Origin: Eremomyces bilateralis CBS 781.70
Lineage: Eukaryota; Ascomycota; Dothideomycetes; Eremomycetales; Eremomycetaceae
DNA: 64,000 nt
Direction of reading: 5' to 3'
Assembly: GCF_010015585.1 (NCBI RefSeq)
Contig: NW_022985077.1
Span: 623,605-687,604, forward strand
This document shows positions 46,428 to 57,535 of this stretch, piece by piece; the first letter of the stretch is position 1; each line of letters starts with the position of its first letter. The position numbers and the translations under genes are program-made. The notes below the pieces were generated by a model, which was given only the letters and a program-made list of their open reading frames with translations, made no database searches and was not told the origin of the DNA.

Positions 46428-47999
46428 ATGTCCTAGTTCAGTTGTAGATCATCACATCCGTTGATCCTCATCAACAACGGGGCCCACGGGAAGTCAACAG
46501 AACAGGGAGATGAGGAATCAGGAATTGTGTAGAGAAGTACCTAGTTAGCTAAGAGCTACGCCACATGGTACACCTGTTCCTCTAGGGAATTGAAATTTGT
46601 AGCCCGCAGGTCGCAGGCTACCCTTTCATAACCTTGACGATGTTATCAGTTTTTCCGAGATATTGCGGTTCCTAATTAATGTGCTCACCTCTATGGATCT
46701 CCATATCTTGGGCCTTCCTGACCAAAAGGACCGAACGCTTCGCGAAGGAGCTCGACAAAGCACCACTTTTGCGCTCAGTGCAGCCGGAGTGGGAGTCGAA
46801 GCCTCGAAGGGTAAACTCGGAAAACCGGGCAGAATGACGACGTTCGGTTGATCCATCCGGATGCACTGTCGATCACCAACTTAGCCGTTCCTGATCAGGT
46901 AAAATGGAGCGCATTGGCGAATGAGCGTGTTCCTATAGGCAATAAAGGACCTGCATCGATTTCTCTCAAAACAATCAAGGTGTCCTGTTGGGCCGGTACC
47001 TCGTGTTCTCACCATTTTACCGGCGGTGGACATCCGGACTACGTGAGAGCTACCTTACGGAGCTACTGAGCGGTTGAGATTTGAGGATAGACTAAAGCGG
47101 GCAGGGCACGCAAAAGACCAGACCAGCTTGCATCTAATTCAAGAAACAGAGAACGGTGTAGCATGGCGGAACCTTACGTGTCAACTGTCCAAGTACTAAA
47201 CTATGTTGATCATCTGATTATGTACTGCTTACAACGTATCCATACTGTAGTCGTTGGAAGAGGTACCATTCATTCTCAAGATCCTGAGCCTTGAGATCGC
47301 CGTCAAGCTCGGCCTCTGGATCTCTGCAATGGAAGGATTCTAAACCTCGTAATTATCATACTGTAGTACAACCCTAGTTAGTGCCACCAGAACCTCAGTA
47401 CTCCCTGCAGTCAACGAATCGTACTTGACCAAGTGCGTTTCCAGGGTTTGTTTATTATTAGAGTAAACCATCACGGAGCTAAAGCCATTCCGCCGGGTTC
47501 TGATCTGCAAGACTGCAACTGGCCATAAACTGCCAAGGATCTATCTCATTGGAAATGCGCAGGGTAACACCAGAAACGGTATTAGTGACGGAAGAGGCTG
47601 ACGCCCATACAACAGGGACTTCCCATAGGGCTGAGGTGGAATGCTGCGGTGGAATCACCATGCGCCATCCCATCACGTCGATCATGGCAAATTGTCAACA
47701 CCTCCATCAATTATCCGTCTGGAAGCAACACCACAAGGCAACGGCAGCGGCACCGTTGCGCTGGCTATAGAATTGGAGGACCACCCCCTATTTCCCGCCG
47801 ATTGCCCTGTCGGGTCTTGGCACATAATAGGCAAAGGACTGAGATCCCGTAATATCGAGTTTACTGGCCCGAGAAGGGCTCGCGCATATCCAGCTCGGTA
47901 TATAGAGTATACGGCGCGAACCTAGTCTATACCGACCCCTTTTTCCTGCGTGACTAGTTATTATAGTCCGTAATAGCAAGCACTAGAAATTCTGCATCA
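46428..47999. other. Intergenic region with two small unplaced open frames
   Basis: A minus-strand frame at 46626-46856 starts MDQPNVVILPGFPSLPF, which resembles the first strand of small fungal alpha/beta hydrolases but soon loses likeness. Another at 47479-47685 reads GWRMVIPPQHSTSALWEVPV and ends FMASCSLADQNPAEWL; it looks protein-like and is preceded by stops. Both could be gene relics. Nothing else is supported. Confidence 0.35.
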
Positions 48000-49060
48000 T
48001 AATACGCACAGGAAGATAAGGAGATCAGCAACCGAACAAACGCGTCGCGACGCGTCAAGAGTGCACACACCAGCAATAGTCGAGCATCAGGAACCTACAC
48101 AGCTAGTGGCCATCGTCTCACCGAAACCCTACACTACCGTATACAACACAGGAATCTGTGCAATAGAAAGGATCACCAGGAATTCCCCGCCCCCTTTCCC
48201 GAGGGCGCCTCCAGGAAGAAGGGGCACAGTAACACCGACAACCCCAGAACCACCAAGCACAGGATCGATGAAGAAATTAGATGAAAAGACTTGTATTGAC
48301 TAATTCTGAGATGTAGAAGACATATGATTCCTTTTATGGTAGGAATTGTTACGTTAACACATTTTCCTGTGTTCTCTTCCTTATCACTTCCAGTCATCCT
48401 CTTTTCCAACAATCGACCCCCATGCCACTAGGAGTCACAACAAGAGCAGGAATGATAGCCCAAGGGATGGCAAAGGCCAGAGCCCAGGAACTAAACAAAC
48501 GACTGCAGCAAGAGATGGCGACTAGCCAAAAGAAGGACCACGGCTCGAGTGACGCGATTACCAAGATGTTCCGAGACGGCATCGCCGCACTAGAAGTGTC
48601 TAGACTCTAGAACAAGGAATCAAAGCACAGACATTGGAACTGAAAACTGAGAACGAAAGCCTGAAGAGCGAACAAAAATGTATGACCAACAAATTCGAGA
48701 GCGCCACGAACAAACTTGAGGAGACTAAGAACAAATTCCAGGATATGGAGAAGTCGATCGAGACTATGAGACAAACCCTAGAGAGAGTTGAACAAACGGT
48801 GGCTAGCCGACCCAGTATAGCTAGTCCCTTAGGAAGCGCGCGAACGGGATCATACGCCGCAATTACCGCGGCAGGATCGAACAGCCTGACAGCCCCTTCA
48901 CCGACAATGCTCTCACCATCGATCGCCATTATTATGGCTTCTACTACTCTATGGTCTCAATCCTCCGATCCGACGCTATGCCCGAGTAAGAGCAGCGTCA
49001 CTCTAGAGCAGAACCTAGAGGAACAGAGACGTCCAGCAAACTGACTATCTTATCCCCCTA
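48000..49060 (+). mobile_element. Retroelement fragment with ORF1-like coiled-coil protein (LINE Tad1/I-like likely)
   Basis: An A-rich plus strand carries a broken frame at about 48420-49044. The product is charged and coiled-coil (ELNKRLQQEMATSQKK, ETKNKFQDMEKSIETMRQTL), then Ser/Pro-rich with GSYAAITAAGS. This resembles the first protein of fungal LINEs of the Tad1/I group, where a coiled coil precedes a SYAxxA motif; a gag-like protein of another retroelement is the alternative. No reverse transcriptase is nearby, so only a fragment remains. The boundaries are approximate, and the element looks old. The 3' side runs into AT-rich palindromic sequence. Confidence 0.4.
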
Positions 49061-49064
49061 CTAT

Positions 49065-49115
49065 AGTTAACTATAATAATTTCCTATGTTAACTTAGAAG
49101 CAGATAACTAGTTAT
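49065..49115. repeat. AT-rich palindromic words shared with the region before GUF1
   Basis: AGTTAACTAT (49065-49074), TTAACTTAG (49089-49097) and the 12-bp palindrome ATAACTAGTTAT (49104-49115) all recur at 41304-41354, in a different order. They may be ends of a shared small repeat or products of the same mutational bias. Confidence 0.4.
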
Positions 49116-49338
49116 AAAAGTTAAAGAAGGAAGATAGGAAAATGGGGGCACAAGGCCACAAGGCACCAACGCATGTAATTAGTCAGCCTAGGTAGTTCCA
49201 CACTTCCACACGTGGGCGTATGAATCTCTCTCATTCTTATGAACAAAATCTTATAGTTACATCTCTTCTCTCGGAACAAGTACTGCTACCTAAGTCCTAA
49301 GTTCTCACTTGTCCTTGAAATGACTACGCGTCTGCTAC

Positions 49339-50193
49339 TTACACATCTATCGTGTATGTTGCAATGCTCTCAAGCATTGTCCGTTCCCAAGGTTTCCGTT
49401 TCGGTGGCCACTTCACCCTCTTCTCCGCCCGAACATAGAGGTTGTTAGGCCGAATCAACTGGAACATGGGATCATACTCGATCGGTCCATCGACCTCCCG
49501 AGTAAATTTATACCGATAGATCAACTTCGGAATGAAAACCTTGATCTCCTGTAGGGCAGAATTGAACCCAATGTACATACGCGGGCCCGTAGCGAATGGG
49601 ATATACACTGCCTTGTGTCTGCCCTTGACCTCCTCGGTGTCCCAGCGGTCAGGGTTGAACTGATGAGGATTATCCCACAGATTAGGGCTGTTGTGGATGT
49701 GGTGTAGCGCCGGGATAACAATTGAGTCCTTAGGGATCTTGTACCCCCCGGAAGCACAAGGTCAACCTTGGCGGTTCGTCCCGGTTGGAAACTTGGGTTG
49801 TGGCGACGCTGGGTCTCCTTGATATACTTATCGAGAAAACTGAGTCGGTCGATGACATCTGCTGTGATTTCGGTATTCTCATCAATGTCGTTATCGATCA
49901 GTTCTTGGAGTAGCTTCTCTTGCATCCCCCGGGTACGTGACAAGACCATATATGAGCCAGGAAAGCAGGGAACTGGTGGTTGTAAAGCCGGCTCCGGTTG
50001 CGACTATGAGAGCCCAGATCAAGCTTGATTTAGGTAGCTTTTCGCCTTTGTTGTCGGTTCCACGGATGGCATAGTCCAAGCGTTCATTAGCATACAAGCG
50101 GAGAGGGTTAGGTTCTGCATGATGTTTACTCACCGACCATATTGGACTCAGCAACCGACACACTACACGATTGGCAGTTACCAGACTCGTCAT
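49339..50193 (-). pseudogene. Cytochrome P450 remnant, N-terminus lost and heme cysteine replaced
   Basis: Only the C-terminal half of a fungal P450 remains. In order there are the I-helix (ALIVATGAGFTTTSSLLSW), K-helix KETQR (ExxR), an NPSFQPGRT segment, FNPDRWDTEE and the heme loop PFATGPRMYIGFNSALQEIK. In the loop the thiolate cysteine that should follow Met is Tyr (codon TAC, 49573-49575), one G-to-A step from TGC. The pieces lie in different frames: the frame shifts in a G run near 49744-49749 and again near 49926-49931. About 280 residues before the I-helix are absent, and the remnant abuts the start of the divergent Zn2Cys6 gene. It cannot bind heme normally and is dead. The subfamily resembles monooxygenases with the FATGPRxCIGFN loop. 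Confidence 0.82.
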
Positions 50194-52491
50194 GTCAACA
50201 CGCCGCTACCGATCGGCTGCTGCTTGTCAAAATTGCCGGCAGCGCAAAATCCGCTGTAGCATGACAGTGACCGGTATCCCGTGTATAGGCTGTACGCAAG
50301 ATGGCAGAGAATGTAACCTTCAGCCGACAAAAACCCAAATGTGAGGGTTTCTTCCGGACTGATAAATGCTCATTGTTGACAGAGACAGAATACGCGAGAG
50401 ACATACACGTCAAACTGCATCAACTATTAGCAGCCCGGCTAACACAAATTCCAATGGGGCAATCCCCCGGTCTTCGGTTCCACTTGATGCATTTCCAAAT
50501 GCATCCCTTTCGCATAATGTAGATCGCCCTGAGCTGGCTGGCATGAGAAGTGTCTCTAATCCCCCAGATTATTCTCAGCGTCGAGACGAAGAGCAGACTG
50601 GAGTCGAAATTGCCACCAAAGTCCTTGGGAGAAACAACAAAACTGGCCAAGCGCCATTCTATACTGGTCTGTAGTCACCGCGCGAGTGTTTTCATGTGAA
50701 GCTGACCCAAGATTATAGGCGATTCGCCTGGGTTTGGTGTTGTATTTGATATATTCTCGCCTTCGCAGCAGCCTTTACCAAGGCATATCCTGCTCACTTC
50801 CAAAACATCGGTCTCGCTATCTCCCGAGGATAAAGAATATCTGCAGTACAAGGGAGTCTTCAATATGCCCCGAAAAGAAACCTGCGATGAACTTCTGCGG
50901 GCATACTTTCATCATGTGCATCTCATTATGCCACTGATTGACGCTGCTACGCTGCCACATCTTTATCCCAGTGGAGACGGCCAACAATACAATTTGATAC
51001 TACTGTGGAGCATTTTCTTTGTAGCGGCGAATGTGAAGCCTAACTCCTCCCCCGTTTGAATCCGCAATCTAGCTAACGCGCGTATAGCATGTTTCGGTTG
51101 ATACTTGGAAATCAGAAGGCTTTTCATCCAGGAAAGAGATGAAGGACTCCATGTACTCTCGCGCAAAGGTAAGTGATCCAGCATTTAATTAATAACTCAC
51201 ACTCGGCCTGGCTAATGGCTCGATCTCAGTGCCTACACCATAATGGAGGTGAAACAGACCAGACGGTCCTCCTTCAATCAACACTCCTCTTGGGATTTTA
51301 CCACTCAGAAGCTGATACGCACATACAACCATGGCATTGGCTAGGTATTGCCATCAGTCTTTGCCAAGCAATAGGTCTTCATCGTTGCTCCGCTGCAGTC
51401 TGCGCCAGTTCACCTATCTCTGGACAACAACAGCGTCTTTGGCGCCGTCTTTGGTGGATCTGCTTCTTTCGAGACCGTTGGCTAAGTCTCACAATGGGGC
51501 GTCCATTGAGAATCAACGTGAATGACTGTAATACCGTGATGCCATCTGCAGATGATATGTTGAGTGATTTTTCCGGATTGCCTGAATCAATATCGGCAGC
51601 ATATATCCCGAAGGACCTGCCGCAGCTGGCGGAATATTGGGTGACAATGATCCAACTCACTCAGCTTTTGGGAGACACTCTCACTTTGAGCTACCAACCC
51701 TTTGGAACCAGTTCGTCCTTCCAGCAGGTCGAAACCCTTGAGCAAAGCATTTTGCGCTTTCAACTCCCGAAAAATCAGGATACAGGACAAAGTCCACTTG
51801 CAGCCTTTTAGTTGTATCACTTGCAGCTTCATTACTAGTGAGTGTCGACGCTATATTTTTTGATAACTACTTCTAACGGGCCAAAAGAGCATTCATTATC
51901 ACCTTTTACCGTCCTTTCATTACAAAGACACCGGAAGGGCTGCCCGTATCTCGCCAGAACACATGGCAAACTCACGTCCGAAGCCAAATCGTCATGGCTG
52001 CGATACAGACCAATGCCGTCCTCGACAGCCTAGTACGCGAGAAGCTGCTGGGGTTCTCGGGTCCTATGACGTGAATACGCAACTCACTTATGAATAATAT
52101 CATATCTGACAATCAATGCAGGCCACCGCTGTTAGTCCCAGTAATGCACGTCCACCTCCTCAACTGCAAATCTCCCGACCCCCTTTCCCGACGCCTGGGC
52201 CTCAACAAAATAGAGCTATGCATGATGGCTTTGGAACAGATGCAACACACTCACCCCTCCTCATCAGTCTTCAGAGGTATCTTCCTAGAAGCTATCCGTC
52301 ACAATTTTCCAAGCTATGTGACCCAATCAACTATCCCTGAGCTGGCTATGTCTGAGTCTTCTCCATTGCAGGATGTCTCGGCAGATGACCCCATGGCAGG
52401 AATAACAATCGGCAAGGATACCATTGAGTCGCTGATGGATGAGGTATCGATTTTCAATATCTGGGAGTCACTTAACAGCATGCAAACATAG
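50192..52491 (+). pseudogene. Zn2Cys6 fungal-specific transcription factor with internal stops
   Basis: Seven exons are readable: 50192-50340, 50383-50666, 50719-51032, 51088-51168, 51230-51837, 51888-52070, 52122-52491 (about 662 codons). The zinc cluster CQNCRQRKIRCSMTVTG then IPCIGCTQDGREC is intact. The middle homology region shows QAPFYTGDSPGFGVVFDIFS, CDELLRAYFHHVHLIMPLID, ILLWSIFFVAAN, WHWLGIAISLCQAIGLHR and RLWWICFFRDRWLSLTMGRP. The end has PVMHVHLLNCKSPDPLSRR. Exon 5 contains TAG at 51809-51811, where Gln is expected before LYHLQLHY, and the codon across the exon 5/6 junction would read TAA. Both are C-to-T steps from CAG/CAA. A shorter protein ending at 51811 would keep the DNA-binding part, so residual function is possible. 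It is head to head with the P450 remnant. Confidence 0.78.
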
Positions 52492-53748
52492 GCTTCTGAA
52501 ACTAGATATTAAATCGCCACCCCATCCAGACGTGGAGGCTCTCGAACTGGAACCAAGGGGACCCAGAGACGAACAGAATCCAACATAAGAGCCGGAATTC
52601 CTAGCCAAATCTGTGACAGTAGACCGAACACAGATGCTAGGCCTGCTCCCGATACGCTCGCTTTTTCCCTTGCGTCGGTCGTTCGCGCCGTCTTCCTTCC
52701 CCCCGGCCTCGACTCCGGCTTCTGACCCTGCTGGAGATGTCCTGGTTGCCACTGATGCTTCAGAATCGGAGACGGTTTCTCTCGCGCGTGAGATGTGGTT
52801 GTGCGGTGTGCCTGTTGCCTGTCGCTGGGTGGTGTCTGTTCGTGTTCTCTGTGGTGCGCTCTGTCGGTGGTACCCGTTCGATTCTACAAGAGTCTAGGCA
52901 AAATATTAACGGCGTTGGGTATTTATATCGAAGGCCATACGCCATTCGGTCCGGATTCTATACGCTCACCAACACTCACCCACTGCGATCCATGCTACTG
53001 CTACTGCCTGTCTCCTGTCTCCTGCCCATCTTCATCCAGAAGATATTCCACAATAGATATCTAGTTGTATTTCAAACCGATCGCGATGCTCTTAGTTGCT
53101 TTCACTCATCCTTCATGCCCTCATACTGGATCTGCTTATGGCATAAATAATCAGAGACCATCCCATTAGGACAGGGTTAGAACGCTTCCAGCCTGATCTC
53201 ACATCAGTCTCCGGAAATTTTGCCCTAGTCTCCGACGCGGCCTACTTTAGTGGTTGGACACATTGGGGCCGTTATTATCGATTTCGAAAACGAGGGTGGT
53301 TCTGCTTGTTGTTAGAGGAGAGCTGGTTCGGCATTTGCAGGTTTCGGGCTGTAGCGATTGGGTTCGTCTGGGTTGCAAGTTCGGCTTTGTGCCTCTATAG
53401 CACAACTCTTCAACCCTCTTCTGTTATGCAACTCTGCAGCACCAAAATCCATGTCCCAGCATTCCTAGAAGTCGGATAGAACAGAGAGTGAAGTCACGGT
53501 TAACAGATTGCACATTCTGTCTACCAAAGTTCATTCGAGTAGCCCGACGATTTAGCTATCGGTGAGTTAATGTCGAACTTCCAACGGCGCACATCAGTCA
53601 CCACAACCCTGAACAACAAGAGACACAGGGAGAGCTATGCAAATGATATCTGCAGGAATGGAATAAACATCACTTTGTACAATAGCATCTAGGCTAGTTT
53701 CCAAATCTACGTTATCGTAACAAAACTTTATGCAGCAATATATATATC
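52492..53748. other. Intergenic region, no gene seen
   Basis: 1.26 kb downstream of the broken regulator. Frames up to 137 codons overlap each other and show no family features. Confidence 0.4.
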
Positions 53749-56700
53749 TCACAACATTGCCACACCGACCCAAAACCCAAGAAACCCCAGCGCCAAACCC
53801 ACGGTCCGCCTCCCATCTCGATCGAGGGAGGCGGCGCTGCCCTTCTTTGTCTCCTGCGGCCCTCCAGGCCCAGTGGTGGCAGGGAACAACGTACTCGTCG
53901 TTCTCCCCACCACCAGCCCCGTCGCTCCAGGTGCGAGACTGATGACCGTCCCGCCCCCGAGCGTAATAACGCCGCCAGGAGTGAGCACCTGCCCGTCAAT
54001 CGTATACGTCGTCCCGGCATTCGCCGTGTACGTCTTCCCGCCGATTGTCAGCACCGGCGGCGCGGTGATGAGCCCACCCGGCACGCTAACCGGGCCGGTC
54101 GGCTTCGGAAGGAAAGTGGTGATGCCGTTGACCACGAGCGCGCCGGCGTCGGGGGCGAGCGAGACGACGGCGCCGCCCGGGAGGGTGATTTGTGAGCCGG
54201 GGCGGAGGGTGGCGGTGCCGATGACGTAAGAGAGGCCAAGCTGGCCAGGGGCGTTGGGGAGTGGGCCGATTTGAGGAGCGTAGACGGTGCCGGAGATGGT
54301 GAGGAGGGGGGCCATGGCGGCGGCGGTGGGGTTCGCGGCGGCGGGAGCGGGGGTCAGGGTCGCGCCGTTGACTATTACGGTGCCGCCGGTGGGGTAGAGG
54401 GAGATGGTGGTGCCGGCGATGATGCCGGAGCCGCCAGGGCGGATGGTGGTACCGGCAATGACGTAGGTACCGGAGGGATCGGGGGCATAGAGTTGGCCGC
54501 CGATGTTTAGGATGGGACCTGCTGGGGGTTGCGGAGGGGAGATGTATTGAGTGATGGGTCCCGTGGGCCCGTTAAGAGTGACAAGGGCGGTCGCGCCGGG
54601 GTCGAGGCTATAGGTGGTCCCCGAGAGGACAGCAATGCCACCGGGAGTGAGGACTTCGGAATCGGTGAGGTAGTATTGTGTTGCGGCGTTGCCAACGACG
54701 GTGTTCGTGCCGAGGGTGAGGACGGGCGGCGCTACAGTATGGGCACCAGCAGGCGCCGGACCAGGGCCGATATATCCCTCGGCAGGATTTCCTCCAGATC
54801 CGCCATCGGCCCCAGGAATGATGGCCATACCAAACCCGCCCGGTACTCCACCGTCACCAGCTTGTTCTCCAGCCGAGCCTGAATAGGGTATAAATGGTCC
54901 AGCGGCACCACCTCCTTGTGATCCTCCGCCCGCTCCAGGGAGATTGATTCCAAAACCCCCTCCTCCTTGGGGGGCACCATTACCTCCCGACCCACCTAGG
55001 GGGTAGAACTCACCACCTTGGTTCGATCCACCGGCAGCGACGCCTCCTCCAGAATTCCCTCCATCTCCCCATCCGCTCCCACCTCCGCTGCCACTTCCGC
55101 CTCCGCCTCCGCCTCCGCTTCCGCCATTGGAACCCCCACCGGATCCCTGGCCGCCGGATCCGCCATTCTGCCCACCACCACCACCATTCGATCCGCCATT
55201 GTTGATAATGCCCGGAATGTTGTTGATGATGCTGATCATGTTGCCAAGACCATCACCCGGCGTATGAGCCGGAAGAGGGGGGATCTACACCGAAAAGAAA
55301 TAAAACGTTAGCCGGTCATTCTCCATAGCAAGCGCGTGGGATAAGTCGACGGTAAAATCAGCAGGAACTTTCGCGACCAGGGAGGCAATCCATGCAATCA
55401 AAATGGGGCTCACGAACTGGACCGTCTGTCGGGACGGATGTCGGGCTTGGACTGTCTGGTAGGGTCTGTTCGGTGTGTATCCGCCCGTCCGAGCGGCCAG
55501 GTCCATCCAGTGTCTCGACTGGCTGCTCTGAGTGGGCGACGAGCGGCGTGAACATGCCTTCGCCCTCGTTGGTTAGGTCGGTGACGGTCTGTTCGGTGTG
55601 GGCGCCGAAGGCAGCGAAGGCGTCGTCGGTAGAGTTTCCAGTGGCGTTTCTAGATGGTACGGTGGGCGGAGAGGGCGCTGTTAGCTCGGCGCCATTGCCG
55701 GTGGGCAAAGGTGGCGTATCCGTAACGGTTTTCGTATCTTCATGTGTGGCCGTGGTGGCCGCAGGGTCCTCCTCTTGTTGCTCCCCTAAATCTCTGGCAT
55801 CTCCCACAACATTTGCACTGGTCGCCTCGACGCCCGCAATCGGACGCATGGATGTATTCAAATTGAACCCAAAACCACTTACCGTCGGCAAATTTGGAAA
55901 ATCCGGCTTGATATCTGTCGGTTTATCCAAGCTCGTCACCGTCTCCTCCGTATGCATCCCGAACCGTCCCGTATAATCCATCATGAAAATTTCAACCCTC
56001 ACCACCATAATCACGGTCGGAACCGCGAACCAGTATCCCGCCGTGCACGGCCCGAACTCCGGACGCGTCATCCAGGTGTTTGAGACCTGCCCTAGGGCGA
56101 AGGGGATGCCCAAGAGGTCTGGCCCATCGTAGTCGAAGACGATCGGCGTCTGGAAGGGGACCGTGGTGGTGGTTTCCAAGCACGTCGTTAGGTAGCGGGA
56201 TTTGTAAAGGGAGCTGTGAACAATTTCATATTCGGAGAAAAAGACTATGTTCTGGGGCTCGGTGCTAGACCATATCAGCAAGCGAACGCGGGTAATAATG
56301 CAGGACGTACATGAAGGTGACGGGATCTCCATTGCGGGCTGTAATTGGGATTTTGGCAATGGGTTGCGAAATGAGGACTTGTTCGGTAAAGTTACTGTAG
56401 GCCATGGTTGTAACTTCGGGGATGGGGTTGTATCCTGCAAGAGAAACGAGGGTGGTTGACGGGGCTGCATTTGTAGGAGTGACCAAGTCCCAGTCGATAT
56501 AGGTTTTGTTTGGTACGAAGACATCCGTAATCTGGAACACTCGAAGCTTTGCGCTCTGTGCCTCGGCTGTGATATTAAAAGGTTTGACATTCTTCATCGG
56601 AGTGATCATTGCAGCGATGGAACCGTTCGGCAAGAAGGTTGAACTGACGTATAGCGAGGCATGATAGTAGTTGTCATAGAACCACCAAAACTGGATTTGG

Positions 56701-57535
56701 TTAGTGAAATATCAAAGTGAAAATAATGACACGGTCATACCACGCTAGCACTTTCGACATTGACTCTGCAACCGCCACAGGAAGGCGTGGGGAACGTGCC
56801 GAACGTGCTATTGGCGCCTCTGGTAATTGTTGCATTTGTACCGATCGTCCGGTTGCGAGATGAGCTGGGTAGATGATCCGTGTATCCCGTGCCATAGACG
56901 ATGGAGTACGAACTGTTCGGTGGGAGTCCGGGAGCAGCGAAGGGAAGCTTATGTGTCGGTGGCTTCTTGCGGTGGATACTGCTTGTCTTGACGCCACTAG
57001 AGATAACGCGTTGAGACCCAGTACGAAGCGATCCCGTAGGCAGTGGCAATGGTGTATGCGAAGCGTCGGTGGTCAAGAGAGAGCCAGACGGCTGAGGGGG
57101 GATGCGGCTTTGGTTCGGTACCGTAGGCTTTGTGGTTAGGAGAAGGCCGGGGTTCGAGAATGAAAGGGGAGGAAGGTCGGCCACGGAAGGTTCAACAGCG
57201 GGGGCAATAGGGAGTGATTTAGATGGTTGAGGATCTGGCGTGCGAATGGTAGAGATGATCGATATAGAAGGGAGTTCGACATCAGGAGTAGTAGGGAGTG
57301 GTTTAGTCCGTTCAGGCTCCGGTTTGCGGGTGGTAGAGATGTTTGAGTTAACTAATCGCATTAGCAAGCGGCCTTCCGATGTGAAGTTCAACCTTCAAAA
57401 TATGCCCGGATAAAAGGACATACCGACGCTCTCTTGTCTTCTTCCGTTCCGTCGAATAACTCTGTCATTAGCTGTAGTACCGGGGACCGCTAGGGATAGC
57501 ACATAAAACACGACAATGAGCCCGTTGAGCAACAT
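53749..57535 (-). CDS. Very large GPI-anchored surface protein with four beta-repeat modules
   Basis: Five exons: 57535-57424, 57351-56741, 56690-56311, 56264-55418, 55284-53749, coding about 1161 residues. MLLNGLIVVFYVLSLAVPGTTA is a signal peptide (22 residues). A Pro/Ser/Thr-rich stalk follows, then a globular N-glycosylated part (FWWFYDNYYHASLYVSS, NPIPEVTTMAYSNFT). Next come four short motifs like HTEQTVTDL and HSEQPVETLDGP, and a Gly-rich linker (residues 655-800). Four related modules of about 55-65 residues come last, each with a VLTIGG..Y, an I.G..L.PGG and a S L.PGAT.LVV segment. The C-terminus GLALGFLGFWVGVAML is a GPI signal. The 133-nt intron 4 with weak donor GTTCGT is the least certain junction; another split is possible. 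Function is unknown; cell-wall location is inferred. Confidence 0.72.
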
